Assembly (NCBI GenBank): GCA_014529385.2
Contig: CM043948.1
Span: 74,982,791 to 75,046,790 of the forward strand
Origin: Adiantum capillus-veneris
Taxonomy: Eukaryota; Streptophyta; Polypodiopsida; Polypodiales; Pteridaceae
Direction: 5' to 3'
Length of the DNA stretch: 64,000 bases
Part shown: positions 22,459 to 34,099 of the stretch, piece after piece
Layout of the letters: every line of letters starts with the position of its first letter
Position numbering within the stretch: position 1 is the stretch's first letter
Notes under the pieces: generated by a model
The model's database searches: none
What the model was told of the DNA's origin: nothing
Seen by the model: only the letters and a program-made list of their open reading frames with translations
Translations under genes and position numbers: made by a program

Positions 22459-22472
22459 ATGCTCTGATACCA
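22459..22472 (-). promoter_or_regulatory. Gypsy-A primer binding site (tRNA-iMet)
   Basis: The minus strand reads TGGTATCAGAGC directly after the LTR end TGTTACA, complementary to plant initiator tRNA-Met. Confidence 0.93.
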
Positions 22473-22473
22473 A

Positions 22474-23660
22474 TGTAACAATTAATGGCCTAAAAACTTG
22501 TGTGTAGTGGAAATTAGCATGAACATAGTGGGCATTTCATTAGAATAGATTCCTAATGAGAATTACAAGAGTGCTTGGGTGAAGAGAGCAACAAAAAGCA
22601 TAACACCTAGTTAGATAGCATGAACAATATTTTCAAAAGAGAGAGAAATTAAGCTATTGACAACAGTTGAGGACCGGATTTGCATGGAGCCGGTCCCCCC
22701 TCCAAAAGGCTTTGTATTATGGTTTCTCCCATCAAGAGAGACATTGTTCTTTGTGTTCCTTCAAGACTAGCTAGTGCAATGAAGATGAAAGCTTCATGCA
22801 CTAAGCAAAACACTTAGCAAACACAACATCACTTATCCTCGGTCTCAGACCCAAGACCTCACACACCTTCAAAGATAGTGAGAGCTAGCAGGGTATGAGA
22901 GTAGATTGAGAGGAAGGAGTATTCTTACGAGAAAGATGTACATCTCCTCACATAATCCCTCATATTAGCATAGCTTAGCTTAGTAATTAGCATGGTAGAG
23001 GAGATGAGCATGCATTGAAGCTTGGCTCTTGGTTGGATTTGCATCACAAAGCCAAGAGTTGTTGGTGTAGGCCTCCCTTCTCACAAGCTTGGAGTAGGCG
23101 GTAAGCTTTTCATTAAACCTTGAGAAGGAGAGAGAGTCTTCTTTACTTCACACATGAGATTGTGTGAGTGTGTGTGTGATAATGCCTTGCAAAAATCAGC
23201 CCCCCCTCTCTCTTGGGCGACCCCTCTTGCTATTTGCTATTTGCTCTTGCTATCCTCTCATTGGACCTCCCTAGGGCTAGCCAATGACAATTAAGCAGCA
23301 TAAGTGATAGCCTTCTGACATGTGTCCCCCTTTCCCCTTTTGTGAGAGCTTTAGGTAATTTAATAATTCAACTAAACTCTCATTGGACCCCTTTGCCTCC
23401 TGGCCAATAGGAATCAGGCAAGCCATTGGGCTGCTGAATGCTCATTGGACCCCTTGGGAGACTGTCCAATAGTCTTCTAGAGGACTTAATTCTCATTGGT
23501 TCTTTTATTAAGTATTTTTAAGTTAATTAAACTAGATTTACTCTAGCCTAATTCTCATTGGTCCACCTCCAAGGCCATCCAATAGGAATTGGGTACACCT
23601 TGTGGGCATCTGGCCTAGGGAGCTGACATGTGTCCCTCATTCCCTTTGTGTAAAGGGAGC

Positions 23661-23724
<64 letters not shown>

Positions 23725-24083
23725 CTTTCTCTCTCATCGCCCTCCTATGTAGGGATTTGAAAAGACTTTTGGGACACACACAAAGCATCCAATTCGCCCC
23801 ATGGTTGACCTTTGGACACAACCTTTGAATTTTGGAACCTTAGCATTTTAGAAGTCTTAATGGGTTGAACCTTAGGGTCTTTTTAGCCCATTGTTGCACA
23901 TGGCTCTTTTGCAGATGGCCCCCCCTTTGGATCCCTATTTTCCCTCCTTTGGATCCCTACTGTGGCCGGTCTGCTAGCTTAACCAATATTCTAGCTTTTT
24001 CTCCCCTGGCACTTTCCCATATTAAATGATCAGTTTAACATGAGAAAATCATTTAGGAGAATTAGATATTGATTATTATGACA
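22474..24083 (-). repeat. Gypsy-A 5' LTR
   Basis: 1,610 bp, nearly identical to 15854-17445. The main differences are the expanded (GT)n tract at 23662-23723, loss of about 20 bases just after it, and one or two fewer TATTTGC units near 23230. It ends ATGACA next to the duplicated CTCTC. Confidence 0.95.
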
Positions 24084-25821
24084 CTCTCCTTGTAGATGAA
24101 TGGAGCAACACCCGCAAGCGGTCCATCCACGGAGTGGTGGCCTACTCTCGGGGGGGGGGATGTACTTTGTGGAGTCACATGATGCATCCGACAGTGACAA
24201 GGCCGCGGAGATGCTTGCTGCAGAGAGGACAAGCACCATAGAGATTATCGGCCCGGAGAATGTCCTCTGTATGGTTGCAAATGGAGAGGCGTCAAATAGG
24301 GCAGCCGGGGCTATCATTGAGCACATGTATCCCAGCATCCATGTCACATTTTGGATGGCGCATTGCCTCAACAACCTCCTCAAGGACATAGGGAGCTTGT
24401 CATGGATGTCACCCACCATTAGTGATGCCTCTCAAATTGTCTCCTTTGTGCTCAGCCATCAAAAAGTGCGCCATGAGTTCTCAAAGAGAAGCCACTTCTC
24501 CTTGCTCAAATATTCAAAGACAAGATTTGCATTCAATTGGCTTATGCTAAGCCGCTTGTCTACATGTGGCGGAGCCTTAAGGGGCCTCTTTCTTAGTGAT
24601 GAGTTCCAGGCCATGCCGGAGTCTACATCAGCAACAGGATTGAAATGCCGAGAATGGGCCGACGACGCCGCTTGGTGGGAGGAGGTGAAGACTCTTGACA
24701 CCATGGTCAAGCCTATTCTACACCTACTTCAGTTGTGGATAGCTTGCAGCCATGCATTGGCAAAGTGTACGAAGCCATGGATCAGATGATAGACACTTGA
24801 GAAGCTTGTGTCTGACCCTATTCAATATGCGGAGATTCGTGGCTTGTGTGAGTCGAGGTGGAATGGATACTACTTTCCACTTCGTGCGGCAGCTTATGTG
24901 CTTGACCCCAAGTTTCAAAGAAGGCGTCAAGAGACCGACAAGGAGGTGAGCAACGGATGGCGGCTTGCATTGGAGCACTTTGAGCCTAGCAGTGACATTA
25001 GGCGCAAGATTAGAGATGAGCTACTCAACTACAGGCAAAAGAAGGGCTCCTATCGATGTGTAGATGCACAGGTTGATCGCAGCAAGATTGGCTCGATGTT
25101 GTGGTGGGAAGACTATGGAGGAGATGGCCCACATTTGCAGCGCTTGGCTGTTCGTGTCCTTAGCCAAGCATGTACCACTAGTTGCTTGGAGCAACTATGG
25201 AGTGTGTACAGCCACATTGACTCTAAGAAGAGGAATCGCCTTGGGGTCCAGAGGGCCAATGATTTGGTGTTTGTGAGCGCTAACTTGCACATGCTTGCCA
25301 AGAGCGTAACACACAAGGCAGATCCCTTCACTGAGTGGGAGATGGCACAAGAGAATCCATCTATGGCCGAGACACTTTTGGGGGAGCTAGAGGAGGAGTA
25401 CGAGCCTCAATGCGAGCCTCGCGAGGCCTCATATGTCGCTGACGACCTCGAGTACGACGATGATATGGAGATTCAGCAGGCCAGCACTTCCGGAGTTTGA
25501 TGATCACTGATCACTGAGTCTATCTAGCCCTTTGTTATCCTTGAGGCTTGTCCTTTTTGAGCCCTTATGGCATGCACTTTTCATTTTGTACCCATCGATG
25601 TTTTATTGGCACATTTACGCCTATATGAGTCATGCTCTTTGGTCTATTTAGTGTAAATTTGTGGTCAAAGTGATGCTCTATGTGTGGCATGTGTGTAGGT
25701 CAAAAAATGCCAAAAAAGCTCTTTTTTTTTGTCGTTCCGACCCACATCCCCATTTCCTAACTTTTGTTGTCCCGTCCCCATCCCCGTTCCCGACCCTGAC
25801 CCGCCATCCCATGTAACTATG

Positions 25822-25829
25822 GCCACGTC
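25822..25829. repeat. hAT 8-bp target-site duplication, right
   Basis: GCCACGTC, identical to 14570-14577, directly after the right terminal repeat. Confidence 0.9.
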
Positions 25830-26031
25830 AACGCTATCAGCACGATCTATGGAAATCCGTGCAGCCACGTTAGTAGTCAGCGCAATCTACGACGTCTGGA
25901 CAGCTGTCACGTCAGCAATCTTCTACTCAATTTCTTTAAGGTCTTTGTGTCCCTTGGGCCCCTCGTCCCTTGGCCATAAGTTGGGGCAACTTTATTAGTG
26001 TAGGGTCATGCCACGTAAGCAGTCTGTGACG
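25830..26031 (-). repeat. Gypsy-B-like LTR, right part
   Basis: It continues the LTR cut at 14577. It shares CCCTTGG, CCATAAGTTGG and TCATGCCACGT with the LTR end at 38860-38976 and ends near TGTGACG, where the intact LTRs end TGTGACA. Confidence 0.82.
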
Positions 26032-27804
26032 GGGATTTCTAATCACCGAGCAAAAAAAATCGAGCGAAGATAAATTCCAGCAAATTGATACAAGAGCAAC
26101 AATAGTAAAAGAAAAAAATAGTTCCATGCACGTTACTTTCACTATCACAAATCTAACACTCATCGGAAAAAAAAAACGATATTTTAAAACCATTATGAAA
26201 ATTGAGTATTTGAGACACAAGCAATCTCTTCATACTTGAAACATAGATAATTCAATCCCATGTGGCAATTAGGATTCTCCAAGATCCCAGTTGCAATGGT
26301 TGTACTATTGTTCGCCTTCAATACCTCAACCTCATACCGCATCGCCATCATGCCCAAGAGGTACACAATTAAATGATCTCCGGCCACAAACCATTCCATG
26401 TGCCGTTCTATCTGCCTGTGGCACCGCCTACTACAATAGCTCCCTAGTTTGCTTGATATTTTTTTTTTAAAAGAACTAACCCTACTCTATTGGCAGCTTA
26501 GATACCCCCAAATCTCATCCCTGGGTCATAACCTTGGAATTGATTTCCTCCACCCTTTAAAAGGAAATTAAGAAGTCGAACTCAGACAGACAGGACGGTA
26601 ATCGTAAATGATCAATCTCTGTAACCAGCACACCAAGCATGTAATCTTGCCTTGCAACGTAACCCCGTTAATAAGAGAAAACTTCCTAAATCTCTGCGCG
26701 TCTACTACTCCTGCGTCCATCGCCCTCTAGCTCTACGTGCATGCCATGTGCCTGCTGCGCCGTATGCACGTGAGCTCATTCGCTCCTACTCGATCTGTGC
26801 CTGCTGCGGTGTCCTCCACCTGCCATTAGTCCCTGCCAAAGGGATCTCATTTGATTCGCCTCATTTTTGGAATTTTTTTACTGCCGGTACCCCCTACTCG
26901 CATGACCCTATCCCTATACTGGCATAAATTAAAGAAATTAATTTAGATGTTCAGATTCCTTAGCATATGCCAATCCCATTAAACTTCTCAAAGGTATCAC
27001 ATGTCCATTTCTACCCTGCCTGTCGCCACGGCCGTCGCTATGCTCTCTCTTTGCCTACTGCCTACCACGACCTGCTGTCTCTCTCTGCACCGCCTTCTGT
27101 CTATCTCTCCATGCCAGCTTGCATTGCCTCCCTCTGTTCCTCCCTTACATTGTATCTCGCCACAACAATTGAGCCCACCAGTGCTCAACGTCACCACCTG
27201 TCTCTCTCGACCTATCATGCCTATAACTCTGCTCTCTCTCATCGTCCACAATGCACCTCGACGCGATTTCATCAGCCCTCGCCTTGAAGCGCTTCTTCCT
27301 GTCGACCTCGCATACGTACCCCTGTAAACATCATCGTCGCTACTTCCTGCTTTCCCACAATTGCACCCACCAACTTCTCCGTCTAGACAGTCCCATTCTG
27401 TCACGGACAGTAGCATGAACACATACATGATGCTTGCTGCTTGCTGACCTCCTTGCTACCTTTACGCTCTCAACGCAGCCCATACCCCCCTTATATCCAG
27501 CCGACGAACCTCCCCCCGTCTGCCCCTTGGTCGTTCTGCATGACGACATTGCGGATACTCCTGCCCAACGTCCCCAGACGACAACAGCCACGTGCTCACG
27601 GCCCAACCAGTTCCATCGCTGCCCTCTGCCGACCGTTGACTCCCTACGCGGACACCTGGCATTGACTTGCCTTGTTAGTGACTTTTCGCCTTACCTCGAA
27701 TCGCATCAGATTCCCTTCTTTAACGATTTTCCAAAAATTGTGCACATATACTCGCATGACCCTACCAGTCCTCGCGGCTTGATGTTTTAAAAGAAAATCT
27801 GACC
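26032..27804. other. unassigned sequence, part strongly pyrimidine-biased
   Basis: No protein domain was recognised. Overlapping open frames on both strands at 26997-27790 are explained by a C/T-rich plus strand. TACTCGCATGACCCTA recurs at about 26893 and 27749, which could mark the edges of an uncharacterised repeat. Confidence 0.4.
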
Positions 27805-27880
27805 CTCCCCTCCCTGGTCTACTGCTGCAACCAGTCCGTGCTGGCGGGGACTGGTTGCAGCAGTAGACCAGGGAGGGGAG
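27805..27880. repeat. perfect 33-bp inverted repeat with 10-base loop
   Basis: 27805-27837 (CTCCCCTCCCTGG...CCAGTCC) is the exact reverse complement of 27848-27880, separated by GTGCTGGCGG. It does not match the ends of any annotated element. Possible explanations are a small-RNA precursor, a foldback transposon remnant or a replication-linked inversion. Confidence 0.9.
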
Positions 27881-28398
27881 TCCCCCAGTCCACCCTAGCT
27901 GGGCTCAACTAGGATATGAGAAGCAACACGCACCTGCCTTCGCAAGAATGCATTTCCCAGCTAAGCGTGCAAGCGGATGATTCAGATGAAGCGGCTGTGA
28001 GAGAGCGGTTGAGGTTGCATGCCTATGAGAGTAAGCCATTGATTCAGTATCTCCCAACGGAAGCTTGTAGATGACAGGCTCTTGAATATTGTTTAGGGAA
28101 TGGAAGCCAACAGTAGGACTGAATCACATGTCTGAAAGTTGCATGTTATGCCATTGCTGCAAGCATGACAGCTTAAAACATATTTATTCCTCACATTACG
28201 CAGGATATGGCAAAGTGTACAGGCCTGAAAGCTGCTAAATTGTCATCGCAATGAAGGAGGCTGTTAGTGTTCATACATATTGCTCAAAAGTGTTGATATG
28301 ATCAGCGCTGCATATTGTCCAAACCGAGAGGGAGAGAGAGAGAAAGAAAGAAAGATTTTTAACGTCTATGTCAAGCCGAAATCAGCCTATGAGACAAA
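27881..28398. other. unassigned sequence
   Basis: No gene or repeat family was recognised. A purine-rich GAGAGAAAGAAAG stretch lies near 28330. Confidence 0.35.
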
Positions 28399-28477
28399 TC
28401 AAATGTACATGGTGTGTATGTCATCCGTCTGTCGGAAAGACAAATGAAACAAAACTGATACAAAACTGAACTGAATG

Positions 28478-28857
28478 TAGCTAACCACTCCCACTGCAAA
28501 TGCAATATCCGGACGTGTAGCAATCATTGCATACATCAAACTACCCACTGCAGACGCATATGGAATCTTATCCATTTCAGCCTTTTCTTCCTCAGACACA
28601 GGACAATCTTGTTTGCTAAGTTTCACATATGGTGGCAATGGAACACTCAATGCCTTTCCCTTCTCCATATTGAAACGTTGCAAAACCTTGTCAATATTCT
28701 CTGTTTGAGATAACCAAATCAACTTCTTTGATCTGTCTCTCTCAATGTGCATACCAAGTATATGACTTGCCTCACCCATGTCTTTCATGTCAAACGATTT
28801 TGCCATCTTTGACTTCAAAGCTGAAATTTCTTCCAAGTGTTTGCCAGCAATCAACAT
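28478..28857 (-). pseudogene. Copia RT/RNase H-connection fragment of a second lineage
   Basis: The minus-strand frame begins DMLIAGK just downstream of where a YVDD box would lie. It continues with the Copia RT thumb (FDMKDMGEASHILGMHI...IWLSQTENIDKVL) and the connection YASAVGSLMYAMIATRPDIAFAVG. The sequence differs clearly from Copia-1, so it is another Copia lineage. The coding match stops near 28478. At 28857 it abuts a Copia-1-type fragment on the opposite strand. Confidence 0.85.
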
Positions 28858-28859
28858 GT

Positions 28860-30118
28860 CATCTCTTTTGATGAAGCACAGAATTCAGAAAATTGGATGG
28901 ATGCCATGCAATCAGAATAATATGATGCACTTATAGAAAATGACACATGGACTTTATGTGATTTGCCTCTGGCAAAAAGGCCATTGATACGAAGTGGGTT
29001 TACAAGTTGAAACGCAAACCAGATGGTGAGATTGATTGCCATAAGGCTCGACTTGTTGCAAAGGGTTATACACAGCAAAAAGGCATAGATTATGAAGAGA
29101 CTTTTGCTCCCACTTGTCGTATGACTACTATGCGTTTTCTATGTGCATTGGCAGCTCATTCTGTTTGGGATGTACATCAATTAGACATTGTTACTGCTTT
29201 TTTGAATGGTGACATATTTGAGGAAGTTTATGTAGTGCAGCCTCGCGGTTTTGTCATAAAAGGACAAGAGGACAAAGTGTGCAAATGTAAGAAGGTTTTG
29301 TATGGGTTGAAGCAATCTCCTCGTGCTTGGTATGAGAAAGCTGACACTCATCGGGTCAAACAAGGCATTCGTAACAGTCCAACAAAACGCACATTGTATG
29401 TAAAGCGTGAGGGTGATGTACTTCTCATTGTGGTTCTTTATGTAATGATTTGTTGATCACTGGACCAAATGAGAGACATATTGCTGAATTCAAGGCTGAT
29501 TTGAATGCTACTTTCAAGATGAAAGATTTGGGACTGTTGCATCATTACTTGGGTCTACAGTTTAAGCAGTGTGATGGTGGTATTGCCTTGTGTCAGAAAA
29601 GTTACATAGAGACATTGCTATGTAAGTTTGGACTTGAGGATTGCAAACCTATTGCCACTCCTATGGAAACAGGTTTGAAGTTGAGTCTACATGATGCTGG
29701 TGATCCTGCTGATGTCACTCTTTACCAAACTGTTGTTGGATGCCTCATTTAGGTATGCAACACGAGGCCGGATATTTAGTTTGCAGTCTCACAAGTCAGC
29801 AGATTTATGCATAGCCAAGGGTCTAAGCATTGGCAGGCTGTCAAGAGGACTTTTCGCTACCTTAGTGGCACTTTACATCTTGGCTTGTTTTATCCCAAGT
29901 GGGGATCATTGCCGCCAGACTTACATGCTTTTTTGGACTCAGATTGGGCTAGTTGTTTTGACACGCGAGTGTCCACAAGTGGTTTTTGTTTCATACTTGG
30001 CAGTTCATGTATATCATGGTTGAGCAAGAAGCAACCTACTGTGGCCACTTCGAGTTGAGAGGCTGAGTACAAGGCAATCTTCACAGCTACGGTTGAGTGT
30101 GTATGGCTCGGACGTTGT
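28860..30118 (+). pseudogene. Copia-1 family fragment: reverse transcriptase and RNase H
   Basis: Closely similar to Copia-1 from about 11525 to 12775, but damaged. There is a TAA just after the start (near 28919), frame changes near 28970 and 29445 (the YVDD box is broken to YVMIC), stops near 29750 and 29778, and a TGA at 30056-30058 in SSCEAEY. It starts at FDEAQNSENW and stops abruptly at CGTTGTAGCATGC (30118), so both ends are truncated. Confidence 0.9.
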
Positions 30119-30122
30119 AGCA

Positions 30123-30706
30123 TGCTACAGTCACTTTCACAGGACACACAGTTAGTACAGTTGGTATGGTCTGGTTCACACTGGACGGACTCTCTGACCT
30201 AGCAGTGACACGTGGCAGGGATACGGACGGTGGTCTAGTGGACATCGTGGCCAGGTCACCACCTCCACTCAGTCTGGAGATAGACTTAGATGGCTGACAT
30301 TTATGAGCCGTTGGTGGCTCTTTATGGTGGTACATGTGAGTAGTATCTGTTGGGTCAGGAGGTTCATCTTCTTCATATATGGTCTAGCGTCGTCATCTAG
30401 GGCAGCGAGTCTATACACACAGCATGTCTGCATCATCCCTCCACATCTGAGCCTCGACACCCCCATTGTACCTGTGAGTTTTGGGCTGGAGCTGAGTGTG
30501 TTACCACGCCAGAGTTTGTATAGATTCTTTGAGATAGTCAAGTTCATATGTTCTGGTTTGTTGTTGTTGCTGTGTCTATGTGTTGATCAGCTGTTATCTA
30601 TTGTTTCCTTTGTTTTCATTCTGTTTTGAGTGAGATGTCACGCACATTGCACTGAGGAGCACCCACTATAGAGAGCACGACACTATCCGCGCTACAGGTG
30701 CTCTCA
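30123..30706 (+). repeat. probable LTR of Gypsy-C
   Basis: It ends CTCTCA at 30706, followed by a primer-site-like sequence and then a gag reading frame. TGCTACAG at about 30123 may be its start, because the preceding Copia fragment ends there. No second LTR copy lies in the window, so the limits are inferred. Confidence 0.4.
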
Positions 30707-30708
30707 TT

Positions 30709-30729
30709 TTAGGCACGCCCAGTGGGACC
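30709..30729 (+). promoter_or_regulatory. Gypsy-C primer-site-like sequence
   Basis: GGCACGCCCAGTGGGACC directly follows the probable LTR. It resembles the GGCGCCCAGTGGGAC type of primer region in plant Gypsy elements and differs from the iMet sites of the other elements here. Confidence 0.5.
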
Positions 30730-30834
30730 TCAATTGAAGTCTCACTCTCTGTTGAGGTACAAATCGAGAAGCTAGCTAGTTTTACCTAACCTAGCCTACT
30801 TCGCCTCGCCTTGATCCAACCAAGCTCTCGTCCC

Positions 30835-30955
30835 GGTCTAGTCCTTCCTCATCCCTGGTCCAGCCAGGTGGTCTAGTCACTTGCCCTGGTCTAGTCCTTC
30901 CTCGTCTCTGGTCCAGCCAGGTGGTCTAGTCACTCGCCCCGGTCTAGTAGAGTCT
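30835..30955. repeat. 53-bp tandem repeat
   Basis: Two full units (30835-30887 and 30888-30940) and the start of a third share GGTCTAGTCCTTCCTC and GGTCCAGCCAGGTGG with a few substitutions. It lies in the Gypsy-C leader. Confidence 0.85.
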
Positions 30956-31241
30956 AGACATGTGTTCAACCAGTTAAAGGTTTTCTTGCCCAAAGCTTTG
31001 TTGGGTTTGTGGTCACTGCATGACACATACAAGGCGGTCATTAGAGCGACAAAGCGCACTACTGAGTCCTCTGCAGTACTACAACAGAAGACGTCAACCT
31101 TTGGTACCTAGTAAAAGTCCACCAACCTCATCACCCATACCTCCATCCGGTTCTACATCTTCCAGGTCACCTTCCCCAATAAAGCTCTCTCCCATTTTGT
31201 TACGGCAAGTAATTGAGCAACGGGCTCCTGAGTAAACGGAT

Positions 31242-33695
31242 ATGGAGGCTTTGACCAGTGTTTTGGCCAAGGTAAACATCAAGTTTCCTACTTTCAAGGG
31301 ACTCTCCTCAAAAGATGCAGACGACCATGCAAGGAGGTTTGTCTCTCTCTGTAGAGGTCGTGGTCTTAATAGAGAAGATTCTTATTTGGTACTCTTTCAA
31401 TCTACCTTGGATGGCTTTGCAGACAAGTGGTACAGCCAGTTCGCAGAGAACCATTTTGCAACTTGGGCAACTTTAAGACGACAGTTTTGTGCCGCATTTG
31501 GGCCAGATGACTACCCTGAAAAGGTTTTGGATGAGTTGACCAACATGGTGCTCCAGCCAAAGGAGACTTTTGCAGAACTCATGACTAAAACCAAGTCTTT
31601 GGTCGCCAAGCTTCCTCAACCACCAGGTGAGTTCATGGTCAAGAAATGGGTAGAGAAGGCACTTCCAAAGACTTCTCAGCAAAAACTGAGAGAGAATCTC
31701 CGACCTGATGCCACCTTGGAGGAGTTTGTTGCGGCTGCTACTAGGATAGAGGGGGCACGGAAGCTGTTTACCAGCTCTTCTCAGGTAAAGACTCCTCTGT
31801 ACTCTTGGAGAGTCCGTATGACCCTTTGACTTCCTTACGAAGGGAACTTGAAGCCCTAAAACTACAACACGCTCTTCAAGAGGAGAAATCAATCTCTCTT
31901 AGACAGGAGAAGGCCCCACATCAAGAGGCTTTGGATCAAATCAAGAGATAGCTAGAAGAGCTTCGGTGTCAGCAAGAGAATAAAGCTATGGTATGGTGCA
32001 GCCGTGTCGCTCTCCAGGACACCCTCCACAAGATTGTCCCCTTCTAGCTTATTGCCACTTCTGCGAAAAGTCTGGGCATGAGGACAAGGACTGCTACTAC
32101 CTCCAGGGATTGCGACAAATACAACAAAGTCTTGGTCCTACTCTTCAACAATGGACAACACCTGCATCCAACATGGTCTCTCCCTGTGGCCATCCACACC
32201 ACATGCCACCTTTATTGTCAGCCCCTCCTATGCAAGGTATGCAGAGCACTTTTACCTCTCAGAGCGTTTTATCACACCCATGCTCCCTCCCCACCTCATA
32301 GCTTCTATGCCTCCACCTCCAACTCCATGCACCAGGAGCAAGGACCACCTCGTCCTCCAACTCGTCCATTGAATCGGCCCATTTTGTGCTACAGATACGG
32401 AAAATATGGTCTTACCAAAGCAAATGCCCTCTGCTTGAAGGGTCCCCTCCCTGTCTCGTCATTGCCCTGAAACGAAGGATCACTATAGTAAAGATTGCCC
32501 TAAACTTCGTGCATCCACGGCTAAGAACCCAAGTCAACAGAACCCAAGTCAAAGCCAAAATGAGTTTACCTTTCCCCAGCTCAATTTGATAGCAGTTAGC
32601 ACGACTCCTCAACCACCCCCTTCCGTCCATGTGGTTACCACTCAAGAGAAGTTGCAGTTGGTAGAGGAGCCAGCGGGCGTCCTCACCCGGGCCCAGAGAG
32701 CCGCTCTCGGTCTTAGTATTCCAACACGTTCAACTTCCCCACACATTCTCCCAACAATGGATACTCTACCTTCAGTTGGCGCCAAGCTTTCACTCAGTGA
32801 GAAGCAAGAATCCAAATCTTTGCTCTCCGATATTGATGAAGCCTTCATGGAAGCAGTGGTTGATCTACAGCAGATCAAGGTACCAGAAAAGCCACTAGAA
32901 GAAAAAGAAAAGCCTACAGCAAAGACAATCTTGAAGAACACTTTTCAACAAGTGTCGCTCTATGACATGCTCCGGCTAGATGCAAGTTTTCGAAGTGACA
33001 GCTTTACAATTATTCAATCACTTTACCCCGGAGCAAGTCCTAGTGGCGGGCACCTCCCAGTGCAACCATTCAAGTCTTATATGATATCCCATCACGCTGC
33101 TCCCCTCACGGATTATAGAAGCCCTTGTCTCACCGTGTCCATCTTGGGGCAACAATTTTCAAGAATAATTGTGGATGGTGGATCTGGCATCAATATGATG
33201 CCTGAGTTCACTATGATGGCTTTAGGCCTGCAGCCTACTCAACCTGCCCCCTTCACAGTAACATTGGCCGACCAGAGGATTGTACACCCTATGGGCATAG
33301 TGGAAAACATGCCTCTATACGTACAAGATTTCACTTTTAGTTTGGATTTTGTTGTGATTCGTCTTCCACAGGTGGAGGGCGGATTTCCCTTGCTTATCGG
33401 TAGACCATGGCTACGACATACTAAAGCACTTCATGATTGGGGAAACGATGCCATGTGGATACATACTCCTGGCTCCCCGATGCAACCAATTCGCCAAGAA
33501 GGAGGCATGGATCCCATCGTGCAACATAGTTCTTTGTCCCTAGCAACCAGCCTTGAATTGGAACAACCTACTCCACCTGACGGGTCAAATGATGATCTGT
33601 TGGAGTGGTTGGATGCTACCAAATCTATGCCTGTTTTGGAGTCTCGATTCGCTCTTTACCTGAAGGTACACCCTCTTCCAATGTTTCCACAGTAA
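31242..33695 (+). pseudogene. Gypsy-C gag-protease region
   Basis: 31242-31829 begins MEALTSVLAKVNIKFPTFKG and carries a retrotransposon gag domain (DGFADKWYSQF, FAATFG-like FCAAFGPDDYPEKVL). After breaks, a CCHC knuckle (CHFCEKSGHEDKDC) lies near 32060 and a decayed second one (CYRYGKYGLTKA) near 32390. The 369-codon frame 32586-33695 holds the aspartic protease: IIVDGGSGINMM with the catalytic Asp near 33175, and FPLLIGRPWLRHTKA near 33390. Its order resembles Tat/Athila-type Gypsy elements. The RT and integrase are absent; coding similarity fades after 33900 into the C-rich tract. Confidence 0.82.
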
Positions 33696-34099
33696 CTAAA
33701 CCTAATGAGCCACCTGAGCGAGCTCAAAGGTTGAAAGTCACAGAAGCTGCTCCTGATGCGCCCTTGGTGGAAGCCTTTGAATTTGGTGAGCCTATGAAGA
33801 ATCATAGAAGCGGGATCACCTCTACAAGAGTTCAACCCCCCTCAAACATCAGCCCTAGTGGTGTCTGCTTCTCCGACCAGAACAAAGCTCTCCTCTGTGT
33901 CTAGCGATCTGCCTTCACAGAGCCCGTCCTGCTTGATGAATTCCTTGCTCATGATAGTTGTCTTGCTCATGGTACCTCCTCATGCTCTCCATCAACTGCT
34001 GCGCTCTGTAGAATCTCCTCTCTCAACCAGTGGACCATGGAATTCATATACAATGGAACACGAATTCTTCCGGCTATACCTTGCATTGGAGATGAATAT
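33696..34099 (+). other. Gypsy-C protease-RT linker remnant
   Basis: Short overlapping frames (33605-33904, 33858-34100) continue Ser/Pro-rich sequence after the protease. No RT motif appears before the low-complexity tract. Confidence 0.4.

Larger units (their letters stand above)
15854..24083 (-). mobile_element. Gypsy-A: LTR retrotransposon inserted in the hAT gene
   Basis: Two LTRs of 1,592 and 1,610 bp, TGTAACA...ATGACA on the plus strand, flank a minus-strand gag-pol. The insertion is bounded by a perfect 5-bp duplication CTCTC (15849-15853 and 24084-24088). The primer site lies inside the right-hand LTR. Gag and pol are both broken and the protease segment is missing, so the element is non-autonomous. 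Confidence 0.95.
15038..25500 (+). pseudogene. hAT transposase gene, split by Gypsy-A
   Basis: Exon 1 runs 15038-15570, starting MSSQANSTSQ. It holds a degenerate BED-type region (WTFKLYMYKRTGG...RAHLLHE...CP). A GT-AG intron follows (15571-15684). Exon 2 resumes as SPYFRTMVMKIGEYGPSY, cut at 15853. After Gypsy-A and its CTCTC duplication the frame continues without loss as LVDEWSNTRKRSIHG from 24089. The catalytic-region signature (GGMYFVESHDASD...HCLNNLLKDIG) and the C-terminal hAT dimerisation domain (EQLWSVYSHIDSKKRNRLG...DLVFVSANL) follow, to a stop at 25498-25500. Lesions other than the insertion are an in-frame TAG at 15383-15385, a frame change in the G-run near 24150 and another near 24790. 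The element is immobile unless helped by another copy. Confidence 0.9.
14578..25821 (+). mobile_element. hAT DNA transposon (3.0 kb after removing the nested Gypsy-A)
   Basis: Terminal inverted repeats begin CATAGTTACAGGGGA on the left (14578) and end TCCCATGTAACTATG on the right (25821), flanked by the 8-bp duplication GCCACGTC. Subterminal regions are G-rich on the left and C-rich on the right. Removing Gypsy-A with one copy of its target duplication (15854-24088) leaves 3,009 bp, a normal size for an autonomous hAT. It encodes a disrupted hAT transposase with one intron. Confidence 0.9.

Noticed and set aside
23615-23828. His/Thr- and Cys/Val-repeat proteins
   Set aside because: Translations of the (GT)n microsatellite in the LTR. 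The same applies at 45496-45791, and to (CT)n at 56314-56592 and 58460-58844.
26997-27790. Overlapping frames of 88-143 codons on both strands
   Set aside because: The plus strand is strongly pyrimidine-rich, which depletes stops. No domain or signal was recognised and the frames overlap on both strands.
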